Origin: Micromonospora sp. CB01531
Lineage (GTDB): Bacteria > Actinomycetota > Actinomycetes > Mycobacteriales > Micromonosporaceae
Direction of reading: 5' to 3'
Assembly (NCBI RefSeq): GCF_001905095.1
Contig: NZ_LWLS01000127.1
Location: forward strand, 124,001 to 188,000
DNA: 64,000 nt
Shown one piece after another: positions 1 to 9,082 of this stretch. The stretch's first letter is position 1; each line of letters begins with the position of its first letter. Under the pieces are notes generated by a model that saw only the letters and a program-made list of their open reading frames with translations, had not been told where the DNA came from and ran no database searches. Both the position numbers and the translations under genes were made by a program.

Positions 1-842
1 CCGGTGCTCTGTTCCCGGGACGCGTCGACGATCCGGTCCGGCCCGGTGGCGACGGTCATCGACCAGGCCGAGAAGGCGTACAGACCGGCGATGATGGCCA
101 CCGACAGGTAGGTGGCCATGGGGACGGTCCGCTTCGGGTCCTTGCTCTCCTCGCTGAACACCACCGCCGACTCGAAGCCGGTGAAGCCGGTCGTGGCCAA
201 AACCAGGATCGCGCCGACCCCCGGCACCAGTAGATTGTCCGGCGACAGGGTGGCGAAGCTGACCGAACCGCCGGCCGGGTGGGTGACCTGCGCCAGGTCG
301 AAGACGAGGATGACGGCGATCTCGGCCAGCAGCAGCACGGCGAGCACCAGGCCGTTCACGTCCACCCGGAGCACGCCCAGCACCGCGACCAGCGCCCAGG
401 CGACCAGGGCCACCACCCACCAGGCGGGTGAACTGCCGAAGAGCTGGCCCAGTACCGGCTCGGCGGCCGCGCCGATCGCGCCGTAGAGCCCGACCTGCAG
501 CGCGTTGTACGCGATCAGCGCGACCCACGCCGCACCGACCCCGGCGGGCCGACCGAGCCCACGGGCGATGTACGCGTAGAACGCGCCCGCGTTCGTCAGC
601 CGGCGGGCCATCGCCACGTAGCCGACCGCGAAGAGGGTGAGCACCACCGCGACCGCCAGGAACGCCAGCGGGATGCCGGTGACGCCGGTGACGGCGTACC
701 CCGTGGTGACCACGCCGGCCACCACGGTCAGCGGGGCGGCGGCGGAGAGGACGAAGAAGACGACCGACGGTATGCCGAGCCGGCCGCGGGCCAGGGCCTC
801 GGAGAGGTTGCTGGGACGCTCGACTGTGGCTGCAGGGGGCAT
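1..842 (-). CDS. APC-family amino acid permease, C-terminus cut off by the window edge
   Basis: Translating the reverse strand from the ATG at 842 gives about 280 residues of a polytopic membrane protein with no stop before the edge. The N-terminus reads MPPAATVERPSNLSEALARG, followed by a membrane segment and the small-residue-rich first helix (SAAAPLTVVAGVV) where APC transporters unwind to bind the amino acid amine. A second conserved patch, TGFTGFESAVVFSEESKDP, matches the helix 6 region of this superfamily (GFESA, then EE.K.P). At least seven hydrophobic segments are visible. A weak ribosome site (GGAG) lies about 9 nt before the start. It follows the GPP34 gene on the same strand after 47 nt, so co-transcription is likely. 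Substrate cannot be read from the sequence; cationic or general amino acid uptake is the family norm. Confidence 0.88.
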   Translation of the reverse strand, partial: MPPAATVERPSNLSEALARGRLGIPSVVFFVLSAAAPLTVVAGVVTTGYAVTGVTGIPLAFLAVAVVLTLFAVGYVAMARRLTNAGAFYAYIARGLGRPAGVGAAWVALIAYNALQVGLYGAIGAAAEPVLGQLFGSSPAWWVVALVAWALVAVLGVLRVDVNGLVLAVLLLAEIAVILVFDLAQVTHPAGGSVSFATLSPDNLLVPGVGAILVLATTGFTGFESAVVFSEESKDPKRTVPMATYLSVAIIAGLYAFSAWSMTVATGPDRIVDASREQST

Positions 843-889
843 GGGGGCTGCTCCGGTGGAGGGGAGGAATGGGGGCGGTAACCCGGAGG

Positions 890-1516
890 TCAGGGGATGC
901 CGCGCAGCACCGCGGCACCGACGGCGGCCTCGGTGTGCCCGACCAGTTCCTTCAGCGGTGCGGGCAGCGTGGGGATGAGCCCGCTCAGCCGGTGGTGGGC
1001 CTGCGGTTCGGCGCTGAACAGCACCTCGCGGGTCAACCCGGTGGCGGCGATCAGGCCGAGCAGCAGGGCGTCCGGCACGGCGATGGGCTCCGGGCGTTCC
1101 AGCAGGGTCCACAGCCGGGCCGCCGGCCAGGCGGCCGCGTTCAGATCGACCGGAACGTAGCTGAGGCTCGTCCGCAGGAGACGCCGGTTCTCCTGGCGGC
1201 GCAGCACCCCGGCGCGGGCCAGCCGCTCGCCGACCGCGGTCACGCCGGTCTGGGCCAGGAAACTGAGCCAGGTGCGGACCGCCCGGTGCTGGGCCTCGCC
1301 GATCAGCTGGTCGAGCACGGTGTGCGCGAGCGCGTCGGCCGGCGGCCGGCGGTCGAGCACGGTGATCAGTCCGGAGGCGACGGTGATCCGTCGAAAGAGG
1401 ATCAACTCGCCGAGGAGGCCGGCGGCGAGGCCGAGCCCCGTCGCGGCCGGGTGCAGTCTGGCCTTGCCCCGGCTGTCGTTGTGCGCGATCAGGAAGAACT
1501 CGTCAGCGATGAGCAA
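890..1516 (-). CDS. GPP34 (GOLPH3/VPS74-like) family protein
   Basis: About 208 residues. The opening LLIADEFFLIAHNDSRGK, the LGLAAGLLGELILFRRI helix and the later TWLSFLAQTGVTAVGERLA block are the hallmarks of the bacterial GPP34 family, whose eukaryotic relatives (GOLPH3/Vps74) bind phosphoinositides on Golgi membranes. In actinomycetes the family is abundant but its function is unknown. I place the start at a TTG (1516) because GGGAGG precedes it by 5 nt and the domain begins right there; an in-frame ATG at 1603 would add 29 unconserved residues and run toward the divergent XRE gene. It lies upstream of the permease on the same strand. Family assignment is firm; the role is open. Confidence 0.85.
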   Translation of the reverse strand: MLIADEFFLIAHNDSRGKARLHPAATGLGLAAGLLGELILFRRITVASGLITVLDRRPPADALAHTVLDQLIGEAQHRAVRTWLSFLAQTGVTAVGERLARAGVLRRQENRRLLRTSLSYVPVDLNAAAWPAARLWTLLERPEPIAVPDALLLGLIAATGLTREVLFSAEPQAHHRLSGLIPTLPAPLKELVGHTEAAVGAAVLRGIP

Positions 1517-1637
1517 ACGAGCCTCCCGGCTGTCCACAGGCGATGGCTGATACCGGGAAGAGAATGCACCGCAAGCTCCGGGGATGCAACTCCCGAATTC
1601 CACGGTTGCAGTCCGTGCTCGGCGTGAGCTGGGGATC

Positions 1638-1649
1638 TTGGCGTGCCAA
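1638..1649. promoter_or_regulatory. Short inverted repeat just upstream of the XRE regulator
   Basis: TTGGC-GT-GCCAA, perfect 5-nt arms, centred 17 nt before the chosen GTG start of the XRE gene and in the gap shared with the divergent GPP34 gene. A position like this would suit an autoregulatory operator, but five base pairs can arise by chance. Confidence 0.25.
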
Positions 1650-1659
1650 ACTCGACGGC

Positions 1660-2493
1660 GTGACCGCCAGTCCCACCGTTCGTCGCCGCCGCATCGCCCG
1701 GGAACTCCGCCAACTGCGCGAACGCGCGGGGATGACCCTCGACGTGGCCGCGCGCCAGCTCGACATGTCGAAGAGCAACCTCTCCCGCATTGAGAACGCG
1801 CAGATCGGCATCAAACCGCGGGACGTCCGGGCCGCGCTCGCGCTCTACCAGGTGACCGGTGCGGACGCCGAGGCGCTGATCGAGATCGCCCGAGGGGCGC
1901 AGCAGCGCGGCTGGTGGCAGAACTACAGCGACGTCCTGCCGGAGTGGTTCGAGTTCTACGTCGGGCTGGAGGCCGAGGCGGCGACGCTGCGCACGTACGA
2001 GGCCGAGGCGGTGCCGGGGCTGCTGCAGACCGAGGCGTACGCCCGGGAGATCTACCGGATCACGGCGGGCGAGGAGGGCGTCGAGCGCAAGGTCGCCGCC
2101 CGGCTACGCCGGCAGGAGGTGCTGCACCGGGAGTCGCCGGTTCAACTGTCCGTGGTGCTCAACGAGGCGGTGCTGCGGCGCGCTGTCGGCGGACCGGCGG
2201 TGATGGCCGATCAGCTCAGCCACATGGCGAGGCTCGTCCGACTACCAAACGTAACCATCCACATACTTCCATTCGGCGCTGGCGGCCACCCCGCCATGAG
2301 CACCTCCTACGTCATCCTCGGCTTCGCCGACGCGGCCGACGCCTCCGTGGTCTACCTGGACAACCTCACCATGGGACTGGCGCTGGAGGATCTTGCACAG
2401 GTGCACCGGTATAGCCTCTTGCATGAGGAGCTGTGCCGGATGGCACTGACTCCGACGGCGTCGTTGGCCCGTCTGGAGGACGGCTTCTCGTAA
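1660..2493 (+). CDS. XRE-type DNA-binding protein with DUF5753 domain
   Basis: 277 residues. Residues about 8-65 form a helix-turn-helix: ELRQLRERAGMTLDVAARQL then MSKSNLSRIENAQIGIKPRD, the standard XRE recognition helix. The remainder is the DUF5753 domain, recognised by LEAEAATLRTYEAEAVPGLL, QTEAYAR and, near the end, SYVILGFADAADASVVYLDN. In Streptomyces and relatives this family is paired with a small DUF397 protein, as here 48 nt downstream; characterised pairs affect development and antibiotic production. The start is GTG at 1660, next to the HTH; the ATG at 1543 would add 39 residues overlapping the divergent gene. No Shine-Dalgarno is present, and CAAACT lies 7 nt upstream, so a leaderless message is possible. 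Confidence 0.92.
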   Translation: MTASPTVRRRRIARELRQLRERAGMTLDVAARQLDMSKSNLSRIENAQIGIKPRDVRAALALYQVTGADAEALIEIARGAQQRGWWQNYSDVLPEWFEFYVGLEAEAATLRTYEAEAVPGLLQTEAYAREIYRITAGEEGVERKVAARLRRQEVLHRESPVQLSVVLNEAVLRRAVGGPAVMADQLSHMARLVRLPNVTIHILPFGAGGHPAMSTSYVILGFADAADASVVYLDNLTMGLALEDLAQVHRYSLLHEELCRMALTPTASLARLEDGFS

Positions 2494-2541
2494 CTTTGCG
2501 TGACCGTTCGGCGGCACGCTGACGGAAGACGAGGTACGGGG

Positions 2542-2742
2542 ATGACCGCGCTCGACCTGTCCCTGGCGGACTGGCGCACCAGCACGCGCAGTAGTGGCAA
2601 CGGCAATTGCGTGGAGGTCGCCGCTGTTGGCGATCGGATTGCCGTCCGGGACAGCAAGGACCGTCCCGGTCCGGCGCTGGTCTTCGCTCCGGCGGCCTGG
2701 ACGGCCTTCGTCGCCGGTGTGGACGGGGTACGTCCGGCCTGA
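2542..2742 (+). CDS. DUF397 domain protein
   Basis: 66 residues covering exactly one DUF397 domain: WRTSTRSSGNGNCVEVA, then VGDRIAVRDSKD and a closing FAPAAWTAFVAGV. These small proteins are encoded beside XRE/DUF5753 regulators throughout actinomycetes and are thought to act as their partners or antagonists. The ATG at 2542 is preceded by GAGGTACGGGG; an earlier in-frame start at 2500 would add residues not seen in the family. Confidence 0.92.
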   Translation: MTALDLSLADWRTSTRSSGNGNCVEVAAVGDRIAVRDSKDRPGPALVFAPAAWTAFVAGVDGVRPA

Positions 2743-2765
2743 GCGCCGGATGCGAGAGTGGACCG

Positions 2766-5435
2766 GTGCTCTCCGACGTAGCCCTCGACCTGCCGGTCCG
2801 GGCGGTGCTGCCGGCGCTGGTCGAGGCGCTGCGCGCGGCCGGTACGGCGGTCCTGGTGGCGCCGCCCGGCACCGGCAAGACCACCCTCGCCCCCCTCGCT
2901 GTGGCCGACGCGGTCCCGGGCCGGGTGGTGATCGCCCAGCCCCGCCGGGTGGCCGCCCGGGCCGCCGCGCACCGGATGGCCGCCCTGCTCGGCGAGCACG
3001 TCGGCGGCCGGATCGGGTACGCCGTCCGGGGCGAGCGTCGGGTCGGTCCGCAGACCCGGGTCGAGGTGGTCACCACCGGCCTGCTGGTCCGGCGGCTGCA
3101 CCATGATCCGGAGCTGCCCGGCGTCGGCGCGGTGCTGCTCGACGAGGTCCACGAGCGACAGCTCGACGCCGACCTGGCCCTGGCCTTCGGCGTCGAGGCC
3201 CGGGGCGCGCTCCGGCCCGACCTGTGGCTGGTGGCGATGTCGGCAACCCCACCGGCGGAGCGGTTCGCCGCGCTGCTGGGCGGGTCCGACCGACCCGCGC
3301 CGGTCGTCCGGGCCGAGGCGGCCCTGCACCCGGTGGCCCGGATCTGGGCGCCCCCGCCCCGGCCGGTCGCCGCGCCGGGCGCGGGCCGGGTCGCGCCGGC
3401 GCTGCTGGACCACGTGGCCGCCACGGTGCGCCGGGCGCTGCGTGAGCAGGCCGGGGACGTGCTGGTCTTCCTACCCGGCGCCGGCGAGATCGCTGCCGTC
3501 GGCACCCGCCTGGCCGACCTGCCCGCCTCGGTGGCGGTCCTGCCGCTGCACGGCCGGCTGCCCGGGGCGGCGCAGGACGCCGCGCTGCGGCTGCCGGCGG
3601 CCCGACCCCGGGACATCGCGCCGCCAGGCGCAACGGCGGCGGACCGCGCAGCCCGGCCGGACGCCGCGCCACGCCCCGGAACGGTCGACCGGCGGCGGGT
3701 GGTGCTGGCCACTGCCGTGGCGGAGAGCAGTTTGACCGTGCCCGGAGTGCGGGTGGTGGTGGACGCCGGCCTGAGCCGGGTGCCCCGGACCGACCTGGCC
3801 CGGGGCTTGGGCTCGCTGGTCACCGTGCCGGTGTCCCGCGCGGCGGCCACCCAGCGGGCCGGCCGGGCCGGGCGGGAGGGCCCGGGCGCGGTCTACCGGT
3901 GCTGGTCCGAGGCCACCCACGCCCGGCTCGCCCCGCAGCCGGAGCCGGAGATCGCCACCGCCGACCTGACCGGGTTCGCGCTGGAGCTGGCCGCGTGGGG
4001 TGATCCGGACGGGGCCGGGCTGGCGCTGCCCGACCCGCCGCCGCCCGCCGCCCTCACGGTCGCCCGGGAGACCCTCACCACGCTGGGCGCGGTGGACGCG
4101 GACGGCCGGATCACCGGCCGGGGGCGGGCCATCGCGGCGGCCGGCGCGCACCCGCGGCTGGCCCGGGCGCTGCTCGACGGGGCGGAGCGGGTCGGTGCCG
4201 ACCGGGCCGCCGAGGTGGTCGCCCTGCTCGCCGACGAGACGCTTGCCGGCGCTGGGGACGATCTGACCGCGCTGTGGCGGCGGGTGCGGGGCGGCACGGA
4301 CCAGGCCGCCACCGCCCGCTGGCCCGCCGAGGTGCGCCGGCTCCGCGCCACCCTGGCGACGGACAGCGCGCCGGCCGATCGCCCCCGGGTTGCGGCCGCC
4401 CGTGCCGACCGGGACCACCGGCGGCCGGCCGCGGACGGCACCGGGGAGCGCCTCCCCGACGACCTGTCGGCCGGGCTGCTGGTGGGGCTGGCGTACCCGG
4501 AGCGGCTGGCCCGGGCGCGCCGGGCCGGCGGGTCCGCGTACCTGATGGCGGGCGGAACCGCGGCGGAGTTGGCGGCCGGGTCGGGGCTGGCCGGCTCGGC
4601 CTGGCTGGCGATCGCGGTGGCCGACCGCTCCCCCGGCGCGCCGACCGCCCGGGTGCGGCTCGCCACCCCCGTCGACGAGGTGACCGCGCGGGAGGCCGGC
4701 GGACCCCTGCTCCGCGCCGACCGGGAGGTCGGCTGGTCCGGCGGGGACGTGGTGGCCCGGGAGGTGGTCCGGCTCGGCGCGATCGAGCTGGTCGACCGGC
4801 CCCTCGCGGCGCCCGACCCGGAGCTGGTGGCCGAGGCGGTGCTCACCGGGCTGCGCCAGGCCGGGCTGGGCCTGCTGACCTGGACGCCGGAGGCGACCGC
4901 GCTGCGCCGGCGGCTGGCGTTCTGCCGGCAGGCGCTCGGCGTCGAGTGGCCGGACGTGTCCGACGCGGCGCTGCTCGCCGGCGCGGCCGCCTGGCTGGCT
5001 CCGGAGCTGGCCGGCGCCCGGCGCCGGGCGGACCTGGCCCGCATCGACGTCGCGGCGGCGCTGCGCCGGCTGCTTGACTGGCGGCAGGCGGCCCGGCTCG
5101 ACGAGCTGGCACCGGAACGGCTGCCGGTGCCCAGCGGCTCCCGGATCCGGGTGGACTACGCCGACCCGGCCGCCCCGGTGCTGGCGGTCAAGCTGCAGGA
5201 GACCTTCGGCTGGCGGGACGCGCCGCGGATCGCCGACGGCCGGGTGCCGGTGCTGCTGCACCTGCTCTCCCCGGCCGGCCGGCCGGTCGCGGTCACCGCC
5301 GACCTGGCCTCGTTCTGGCGGGTGGGCTACCCGCAGGTACGGGCGGAGCTGCGCGGACGCTACCCGCGGCACCCGTGGCCGGAGGATCCGACCACCGCCG
5401 AGCCGACCCGGCGGGCTGCGCCGCGCCGGCGCTGA
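2766..5435 (+). CDS. hrpB: ATP-dependent helicase HrpB
   Basis: 889 residues, close to the usual 800-900 of HrpB. Helicase motifs in order: Walker A APPGTGKTT (about residues 33-41), [15 protein letters not shown] (motif Ia), DEVHERQ in place of DEAH (motif II), SATPPAERFA (motif III), ATAVAESSLTVPGV (motif V) and QRAGRAGREGPG (motif VI). The C-terminal HrpB domain is seen in VKLQETFGWRDAPRIADGR and DLASFWRVGYPQVRAELRGR. HrpB is a DExH-box helicase of unclear target in bacteria, related to HrpA, which is also in this window. The GTG start follows the DUF397 stop by 23 nt. A stretch around residues 275-310 (RPRDIAPPGATAADRAAR) looks like a lineage-specific insertion. It ends 6 nt before the convergent phosphatase. 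Confidence 0.93.
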   Translation: MLSDVALDLPVRAVLPALVEALRAAGTAVLVAPPGTGKTTLAPLAVADAVPGRVVIAQPRRVAARAAAHRMAALLGEHVGGRIGYAVRGERRVGPQTRVEVVTTGLLVRRLHHDPELPGVGAVLLDEVHERQLDADLALAFGVEARGALRPDLWLVAMSATPPAERFAALLGGSDRPAPVVRAEAALHPVARIWAPPPRPVAAPGAGRVAPALLDHVAATVRRALREQAGDVLVFLPGAGEIAAVGTRLADLPASVAVLPLHGRLPGAAQDAALRLPAARPRDIAPPGATAADRAARPDAAPRPGTVDRRRVVLATAVAESSLTVPGVRVVVDAGLSRVPRTDLARGLGSLVTVPVSRAAATQRAGRAGREGPGAVYRCWSEATHARLAPQPEPEIATADLTGFALELAAWGDPDGAGLALPDPPPPAALTVARETLTTLGAVDADGRITGRGRAIAAAGAHPRLARALLDGAERVGADRAAEVVALLADETLAGAGDDLTALWRRVRGGTDQAATARWPAEVRRLRATLATDSAPADRPRVAAARADRDHRRPAADGTGERLPDDLSAGLLVGLAYPERLARARRAGGSAYLMAGGTAAELAAGSGLAGSAWLAIAVADRSPGAPTARVRLATPVDEVTAREAGGPLLRADREVGWSGGDVVAREVVRLGAIELVDRPLAAPDPELVAEAVLTGLRQAGLGLLTWTPEATALRRRLAFCRQALGVEWPDVSDAALLAGAAAWLAPELAGARRRADLARIDVAAALRRLLDWRQAARLDELAPERLPVPSGSRIRVDYADPAAPVLAVKLQETFGWRDAPRIADGRVPVLLHLLSPAGRPVAVTADLASFWRVGYPQVRAELRGRYPRHPWPEDPTTAEPTRRAAPRRR

Positions 5436-5441
5436 CCCCGG

Positions 5442-6167
5442 CTACTCGTCCACCACGTCGGCGATCACCACGGTCACGTTGTCCGGGCCGCCGGCCCGCA
5501 GCGCCAGGTCGATCAGCTTGCGGGCGCACGCCTCCCGGTCGGGGTACTCGCGGAGCACCTCGGCGAGGGTGTCCGGACGGACCACGTTGGAGAGGCCGTC
5601 GCTGCACAGCAGCCAGCGATCGCCGGCCCGGGGCACCATCGTCGCGTACGCCGGGGAGACCTCGTCACCCTGCAACGCCTGGGTCACCACGGCCCGGCGG
5701 GGGTGGCTGCTCGCCTGGTCCGGGGTGATCACGCCCTGGTCGACCAGCATCTGCACGAACGTGTCGTCCCGGGTGACCTGCTTGAGCACGCCCTCGCGGA
5801 ACAGGTACGCCCGGGAGTCGCCGACGTGGGCCAGGGCCAGGCAGCTTCCGGTGCGGGCGAAGAGCAGCGCGGTGAGTGTGGTGCCCATGCCCTGGCGTTC
5901 CGGGTCCTCCGCGACGGCTTGACGGATCCGCGTAGTGGCCAGCTCGATGCCGCTCTGGAGGGCGGCGACCAACGCGTCCTCGGGGGTCTCCACGTCCAGC
6001 GGGCCGACCGCGTCGATGGCGATCTGGCTGGCCAGGTCACCGGCCGCCATGCCGCCCATGCCGTCGGCCACGGCGACCAGCCAGTTGCCGGCGTGCTGGG
6101 CGTCCTGGTTGCCACTGCGGATCAGCCCACGGTCGCTCGCCCCCACGGAACGAAGCTTCAGGGTCAT
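5442..6167 (-). CDS. PP2C-family serine/threonine protein phosphatase
   Basis: 241 residues, a minimal PP2C catalytic domain without a membrane anchor. Metal-binding motifs are visible: RSGNQDA near residue 17, ADGMGGMAAGDLASQ around 34-48, LAHVGDSRAYLFREG, LLCSDGLSNVV and GGPDNVTVVIADV at the end. Such soluble phosphatases reverse Ser/Thr phosphorylation by Hanks-type kinases; the actinobacterial relative PstP sits in the pknAB cell-division cluster, which is not here, so this is a paralogue. No Shine-Dalgarno is seen; CAGGCT lies 7 nt before the ATG. It is divergent from the cellulase gene. Confidence 0.93.
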   Translation of the reverse strand: MTLKLRSVGASDRGLIRSGNQDAQHAGNWLVAVADGMGGMAAGDLASQIAIDAVGPLDVETPEDALVAALQSGIELATTRIRQAVAEDPERQGMGTTLTALLFARTGSCLALAHVGDSRAYLFREGVLKQVTRDDTFVQMLVDQGVITPDQASSHPRRAVVTQALQGDEVSPAYATMVPRAGDRWLLCSDGLSNVVRPDTLAEVLREYPDREACARKLIDLALRAGGPDNVTVVIADVVDE

Positions 6168-6282
6168 GGGAGGCAGCCTGCCAGGCGAAGGCAGCAGTTG
6201 TCTCTAGGAGATCAGGATGATGCTGGCGTGGCGCGGCGAATCTCACTGTCGCGCGGGGCGGACAGCCATCGGGCCGGATCGA

Positions 6283-6311
6283 TTGACAGGGGGCGACGGT
6301 GCTGGAAACAT
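6283..6311 (+). promoter_or_regulatory. Probable promoter of the GH9 cellulase gene
   Basis: A consensus -35 TTGACA at 6283-6288 is followed after 17 nt by AAACAT (6306-6311), a partial -10. The start of transcription would fall near 6318, five bases before the CebR-type operator. Inferred from position and sequence only. Confidence 0.5.
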
Positions 6312-6322
6312 CGGACCGCAGT

Positions 6323-6336
6323 TGGGAGCGCTCCCA
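6323..6336. promoter_or_regulatory. CebR/CelR operator (TGGGAGCGCTCCCA)
   Basis: A perfect 14-bp palindrome identical to the operator bound by the LacI-family repressors CebR (Streptomyces) and CelR (Thermobifida), which release DNA when cellobiose is present. It sits 46 nt upstream of the cellulase start codon and just past the predicted transcription start, where bound repressor would block elongation. The repressor gene is not in this window. Confidence 0.93.
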
Positions 6337-6382
6337 GCTCTCTGCGCGCCTCACCCACTCCCCAAGCGCGGAAGGAACCTCC

Positions 6383-8992
6383 GTGATCCCACACCGACGC
6401 CGCCTCGCGGCGCTCGCCGCGGCCACCACCCTGGTACTCACCGGCGCCACCGCCGGCGTGGCATACGCCGAAGTGCCCCCGGACGCCCCCGAACAGCTCC
6501 GCAACGGCGACTTCAGCGCCGGCACCAGCCCCTGGTTCTCCTACGGCACCGGGGACCTCACGGTCGTCGACGGGCGGCTCTGCACCACCGTCCCCGGCGG
6601 CCTGGCCAACCCGTGGGACGCCGGCATCGGCCAGGACGCCGTGCCGCTCATCGCGGGCGCCGATTACGAACTCTCCTTCGACGTCTCCGCCACGCCGGGG
6701 GCGGCCCTCAAGGCGGTGCTCCAGCTCGGCAGCGCGCCCTACACCACGTACGCCAGCCTCGACGCCACCGCGACCGGCACCGCGCAGCACGTCGCCAGGA
6801 CGTTCACCGCCCCGGCCGACAACCCCAGCGCCCAGCTCGTCTTCCAGGTCGGCGGCAGCCCCGCCGCGCAGACCTTCTGCCTGGACAACGTCTCGCTGCG
6901 CGGTGGCGAGGCGGCCCCGCCGTACGAGCCGGACACCGGGCCGCGGGTCCGGGTCAACCAGGTCGGCTACCTGCCCGGCGGCCCGAAGAACGCCACCGTG
7001 GTCACCGACGACACCGACCCGCTGCCCTGGCAGCTCAGGTCGGCCGCCGGAGCCGTGGTGGCCAGTGGCGAGACCACCCCGCGCGGGGTGGACGCCGCCT
7101 CCCAGCAGCGCGTGCACACCGTCGACTTCTCGTCGTTCCACACCCCGGGCACCGGCTACACACTGGTCGCCGACGGGGAGGCCAGCCACCCGTTCGACAT
7201 CTCCGGCACCCTCTACGACCGACTGCGGGTCGACTCGCTCCAGTTCTTCTACGCCCAGCGCAGCGGCACCCCGATCGACGGCGGCCTGATCGGCGCCGGG
7301 TACGCCCGCCCGGCCGGGCACCTGGGCGTCGCGCCCAACCAGGGCGACACCGACGTGCCCTGCCAGCCCGGCGTCTGCGACCACCGGCTGGACGTGCGCG
7401 GCGGCTGGTACGACGCCGGGGACCACGGCAAGTACGTGGTCAACGGCGGGATCGCCACCTACCAGCTGCTGAGCGCGTTCGAGCGCACCAAGACCGCGGA
7501 GACCGCGGCGGGCGGCGGGGCGCTCGGCGACGGGACGCTGCGGGTGCCCGAGCGGGGCAACACGGTGCCCGACATCCTCGACGAGGCCCGCTGGGAGCTG
7601 GAGTTCCTGCTGCGCATGCAGGTGCCCGCCGGCCAGCCGCTCGCCGGGATGGCCCATCACAAGATCCACGACCGGAGCTGGACCGGGCTGCCGCTGGCCC
7701 CCCAGGACGACCCGCAGCCGCGTGAGCTGCACCCGCCGTCCACCGCGGCCACCCTCAACCTGGCCGCCGTGGCCGCCCAGTGCGCCCGGCTCTTCGCCCC
7801 GTACGACGCCGCGTTCGCGGCCCGGTGCGGCAGCGCCGCGAAGACGGCGTACGCGGCGGCCAAGGCGCACCCGGCGCGCTACGCCTCGCCGGCCGACGGC
7901 AACGGCGGCGGCGCGTACGACGACTCGAACGTCACCGACGAGTTCTACTGGGCGGCCGTCGAGCTCTGGCTGACCACCGGGGAGCAGGCGTACCTGACCG
8001 ATCTCACCGCGTCGCCGCTGCACACCGCCGACGTCTTCGCCGCCGGAGGCGCGTTCGGCTGGCAGAGCGTGGCCGCGCTGGGTCGGCTCGACCTGGCCAC
8101 CGTGCCGAACGCGCTGCCGGCCGCCGAGCGGTCCCGGATCCGCACCTCGGTGACCGCCGCCGCCGACCGCTACCTGGCGACCCTGCGCGGCCAGGCGTAC
8201 GGCCTGCCGCTGCCCGGCGAGGCCGGCGCGTACGTCTGGGGCGGCAACAGCAACATCATCAACAACGCGATCGTGCTCGCCACCGCGTTCGACCTGACCC
8301 GGGACGCGAGGTATCGGGACGGCGCGGTGCAGGCGGCCGACTACCTGCTCGGCCGCAACGCGCTGAACATGTCCTACGTGACCGGCTGGGGCGAGCGGAA
8401 CGCGCACCACCAGCACAGCCGGATCTTCGCCCACCAGCTCGACCCGGACCTGCCGAACCCGCCGGACGGCTCCCTCGCCGGCGGCCCGAACGCCGCCCTC
8501 CAGGACCCGTACGCGGCCAACCTGCTGGCCGGCTGCCAGCCGATGTTCTGCTACGTCGACGACATCAACTCGTACTCGACCAACGAGGTGGCGATCAACT
8601 GGAACTCCGCGCTGGCCTGGCTGGCGTCCTTCCTGGCCGACCAGCGCGACGCGGCCGCGGTGGCGGCCCCGAGCTGCGCCGTCACGTACACCACGCACGG
8701 CAGCTGGCCGGACGGCTTCAACACCCAGGTCATCGTGCGGAACACCGGCACGTCCGCCGTCGACGGCTGGAGCCTGCGGTGGGCCTTCACCGGCGACCAG
8801 AAGGTGCAGAGCTCCTGGTCGGCCCGGGTCAGCCAGTCCGGGGCCACGGTGACCGCGCGGAACGAGGCGTGGAACGCGAATATCGCCCCGGGCGGCACGG
8901 TGACCTTCGGCCTGATCGGCACCACCGCCGGCGGTCCCAACCCCGCCCCCAACCTGATCACCCTCAACGGAACGGCCTGCGCCCGGTCCTGA
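6383..8992 (+). CDS. Secreted GH9 endoglucanase/cellobiohydrolase with CBM4/9-like and CBM2 modules
   Basis: 869 residues. A signal peptide ([16 protein letters not shown], then AYA at 27-29) is followed by a CBM4/9-type jelly roll ([15 protein letters not shown] to about residue 180), an Ig-like cellulase N-terminal domain starting at [15 protein letters not shown], and the GH9 (alpha/alpha)6 barrel. The GH9 base aspartates are in [11 protein letters not shown] (D344, D347) and the acid glutamate in [12 protein letters not shown] (E735). The tail from about 765 is a CBM2 with the flanking cysteines C765 and C866. It cleaves beta-1,4 bonds in cellulose outside the cell. The GTG start is supported by GGAAGGA 6 nt upstream and by the signal peptide beginning there; a longer ATG frame would cross the operator. 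Expression should be cellobiose-inducible via the operator upstream. Confidence 0.95.
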   Translation: MIPHRRRLAALAAATTLVLTGATAGVAYAEVPPDAPEQLRNGDFSAGTSPWFSYGTGDLTVVDGRLCTTVPGGLANPWDAGIGQDAVPLIAGADYELSFDVSATPGAALKAVLQLGSAPYTTYASLDATATGTAQHVARTFTAPADNPSAQLVFQVGGSPAAQTFCLDNVSLRGGEAAPPYEPDTGPRVRVNQVGYLPGGPKNATVVTDDTDPLPWQLRSAAGAVVASGETTPRGVDAASQQRVHTVDFSSFHTPGTGYTLVADGEASHPFDISGTLYDRLRVDSLQFFYAQRSGTPIDGGLIGAGYARPAGHLGVAPNQGDTDVPCQPGVCDHRLDVRGGWYDAGDHGKYVVNGGIATYQLLSAFERTKTAETAAGGGALGDGTLRVPERGNTVPDILDEARWELEFLLRMQVPAGQPLAGMAHHKIHDRSWTGLPLAPQDDPQPRELHPPSTAATLNLAAVAAQCARLFAPYDAAFAARCGSAAKTAYAAAKAHPARYASPADGNGGGAYDDSNVTDEFYWAAVELWLTTGEQAYLTDLTASPLHTADVFAAGGAFGWQSVAALGRLDLATVPNALPAAERSRIRTSVTAAADRYLATLRGQAYGLPLPGEAGAYVWGGNSNIINNAIVLATAFDLTRDARYRDGAVQAADYLLGRNALNMSYVTGWGERNAHHQHSRIFAHQLDPDLPNPPDGSLAGGPNAALQDPYAANLLAGCQPMFCYVDDINSYSTNEVAINWNSALAWLASFLADQRDAAAVAAPSCAVTYTTHGSWPDGFNTQVIVRNTGTSAVDGWSLRWAFTGDQKVQSSWSARVSQSGATVTARNEAWNANIAPGGTVTFGLIGTTAGGPNPAPNLITLNGTACARS

Positions 8993-8997
8993 ACCGC

Positions 8998-9042
8998 CGC
9001 GGGGTGGTGGCACCAACCTCGGGAAGGTGCCACCACCCCGCG
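8998..9042. terminator. Strong bidirectional hairpin between convergent genes
   Basis: Perfect 17-bp arms (8998-9014 and 9026-9042) around an 11-nt loop, 5 nt past the cellulase stop and 40 nt before the stop of the convergent membrane protein gene. There is no T tract, as is common for actinobacterial terminators. Confidence 0.8.
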
Positions 9043-9082
9043 TGGACCGCGCAACTCCCGAAATTGTCGCCCGGTCCGCGGA

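Noticed and set aside
6212-9016. 934-codon open frame on the minus strand
   Set aside because: Exactly antisense to the GH9 cellulase, with Gly/Arg/Val-biased sequence and no recognisable domain; a product of high GC.
9041-9082. CCGCGCAACTCCCGAAATTG as a degenerate third copy of the 80-bp element
   Set aside because: Only about ten bases resemble the element and the matching right arm is missing.
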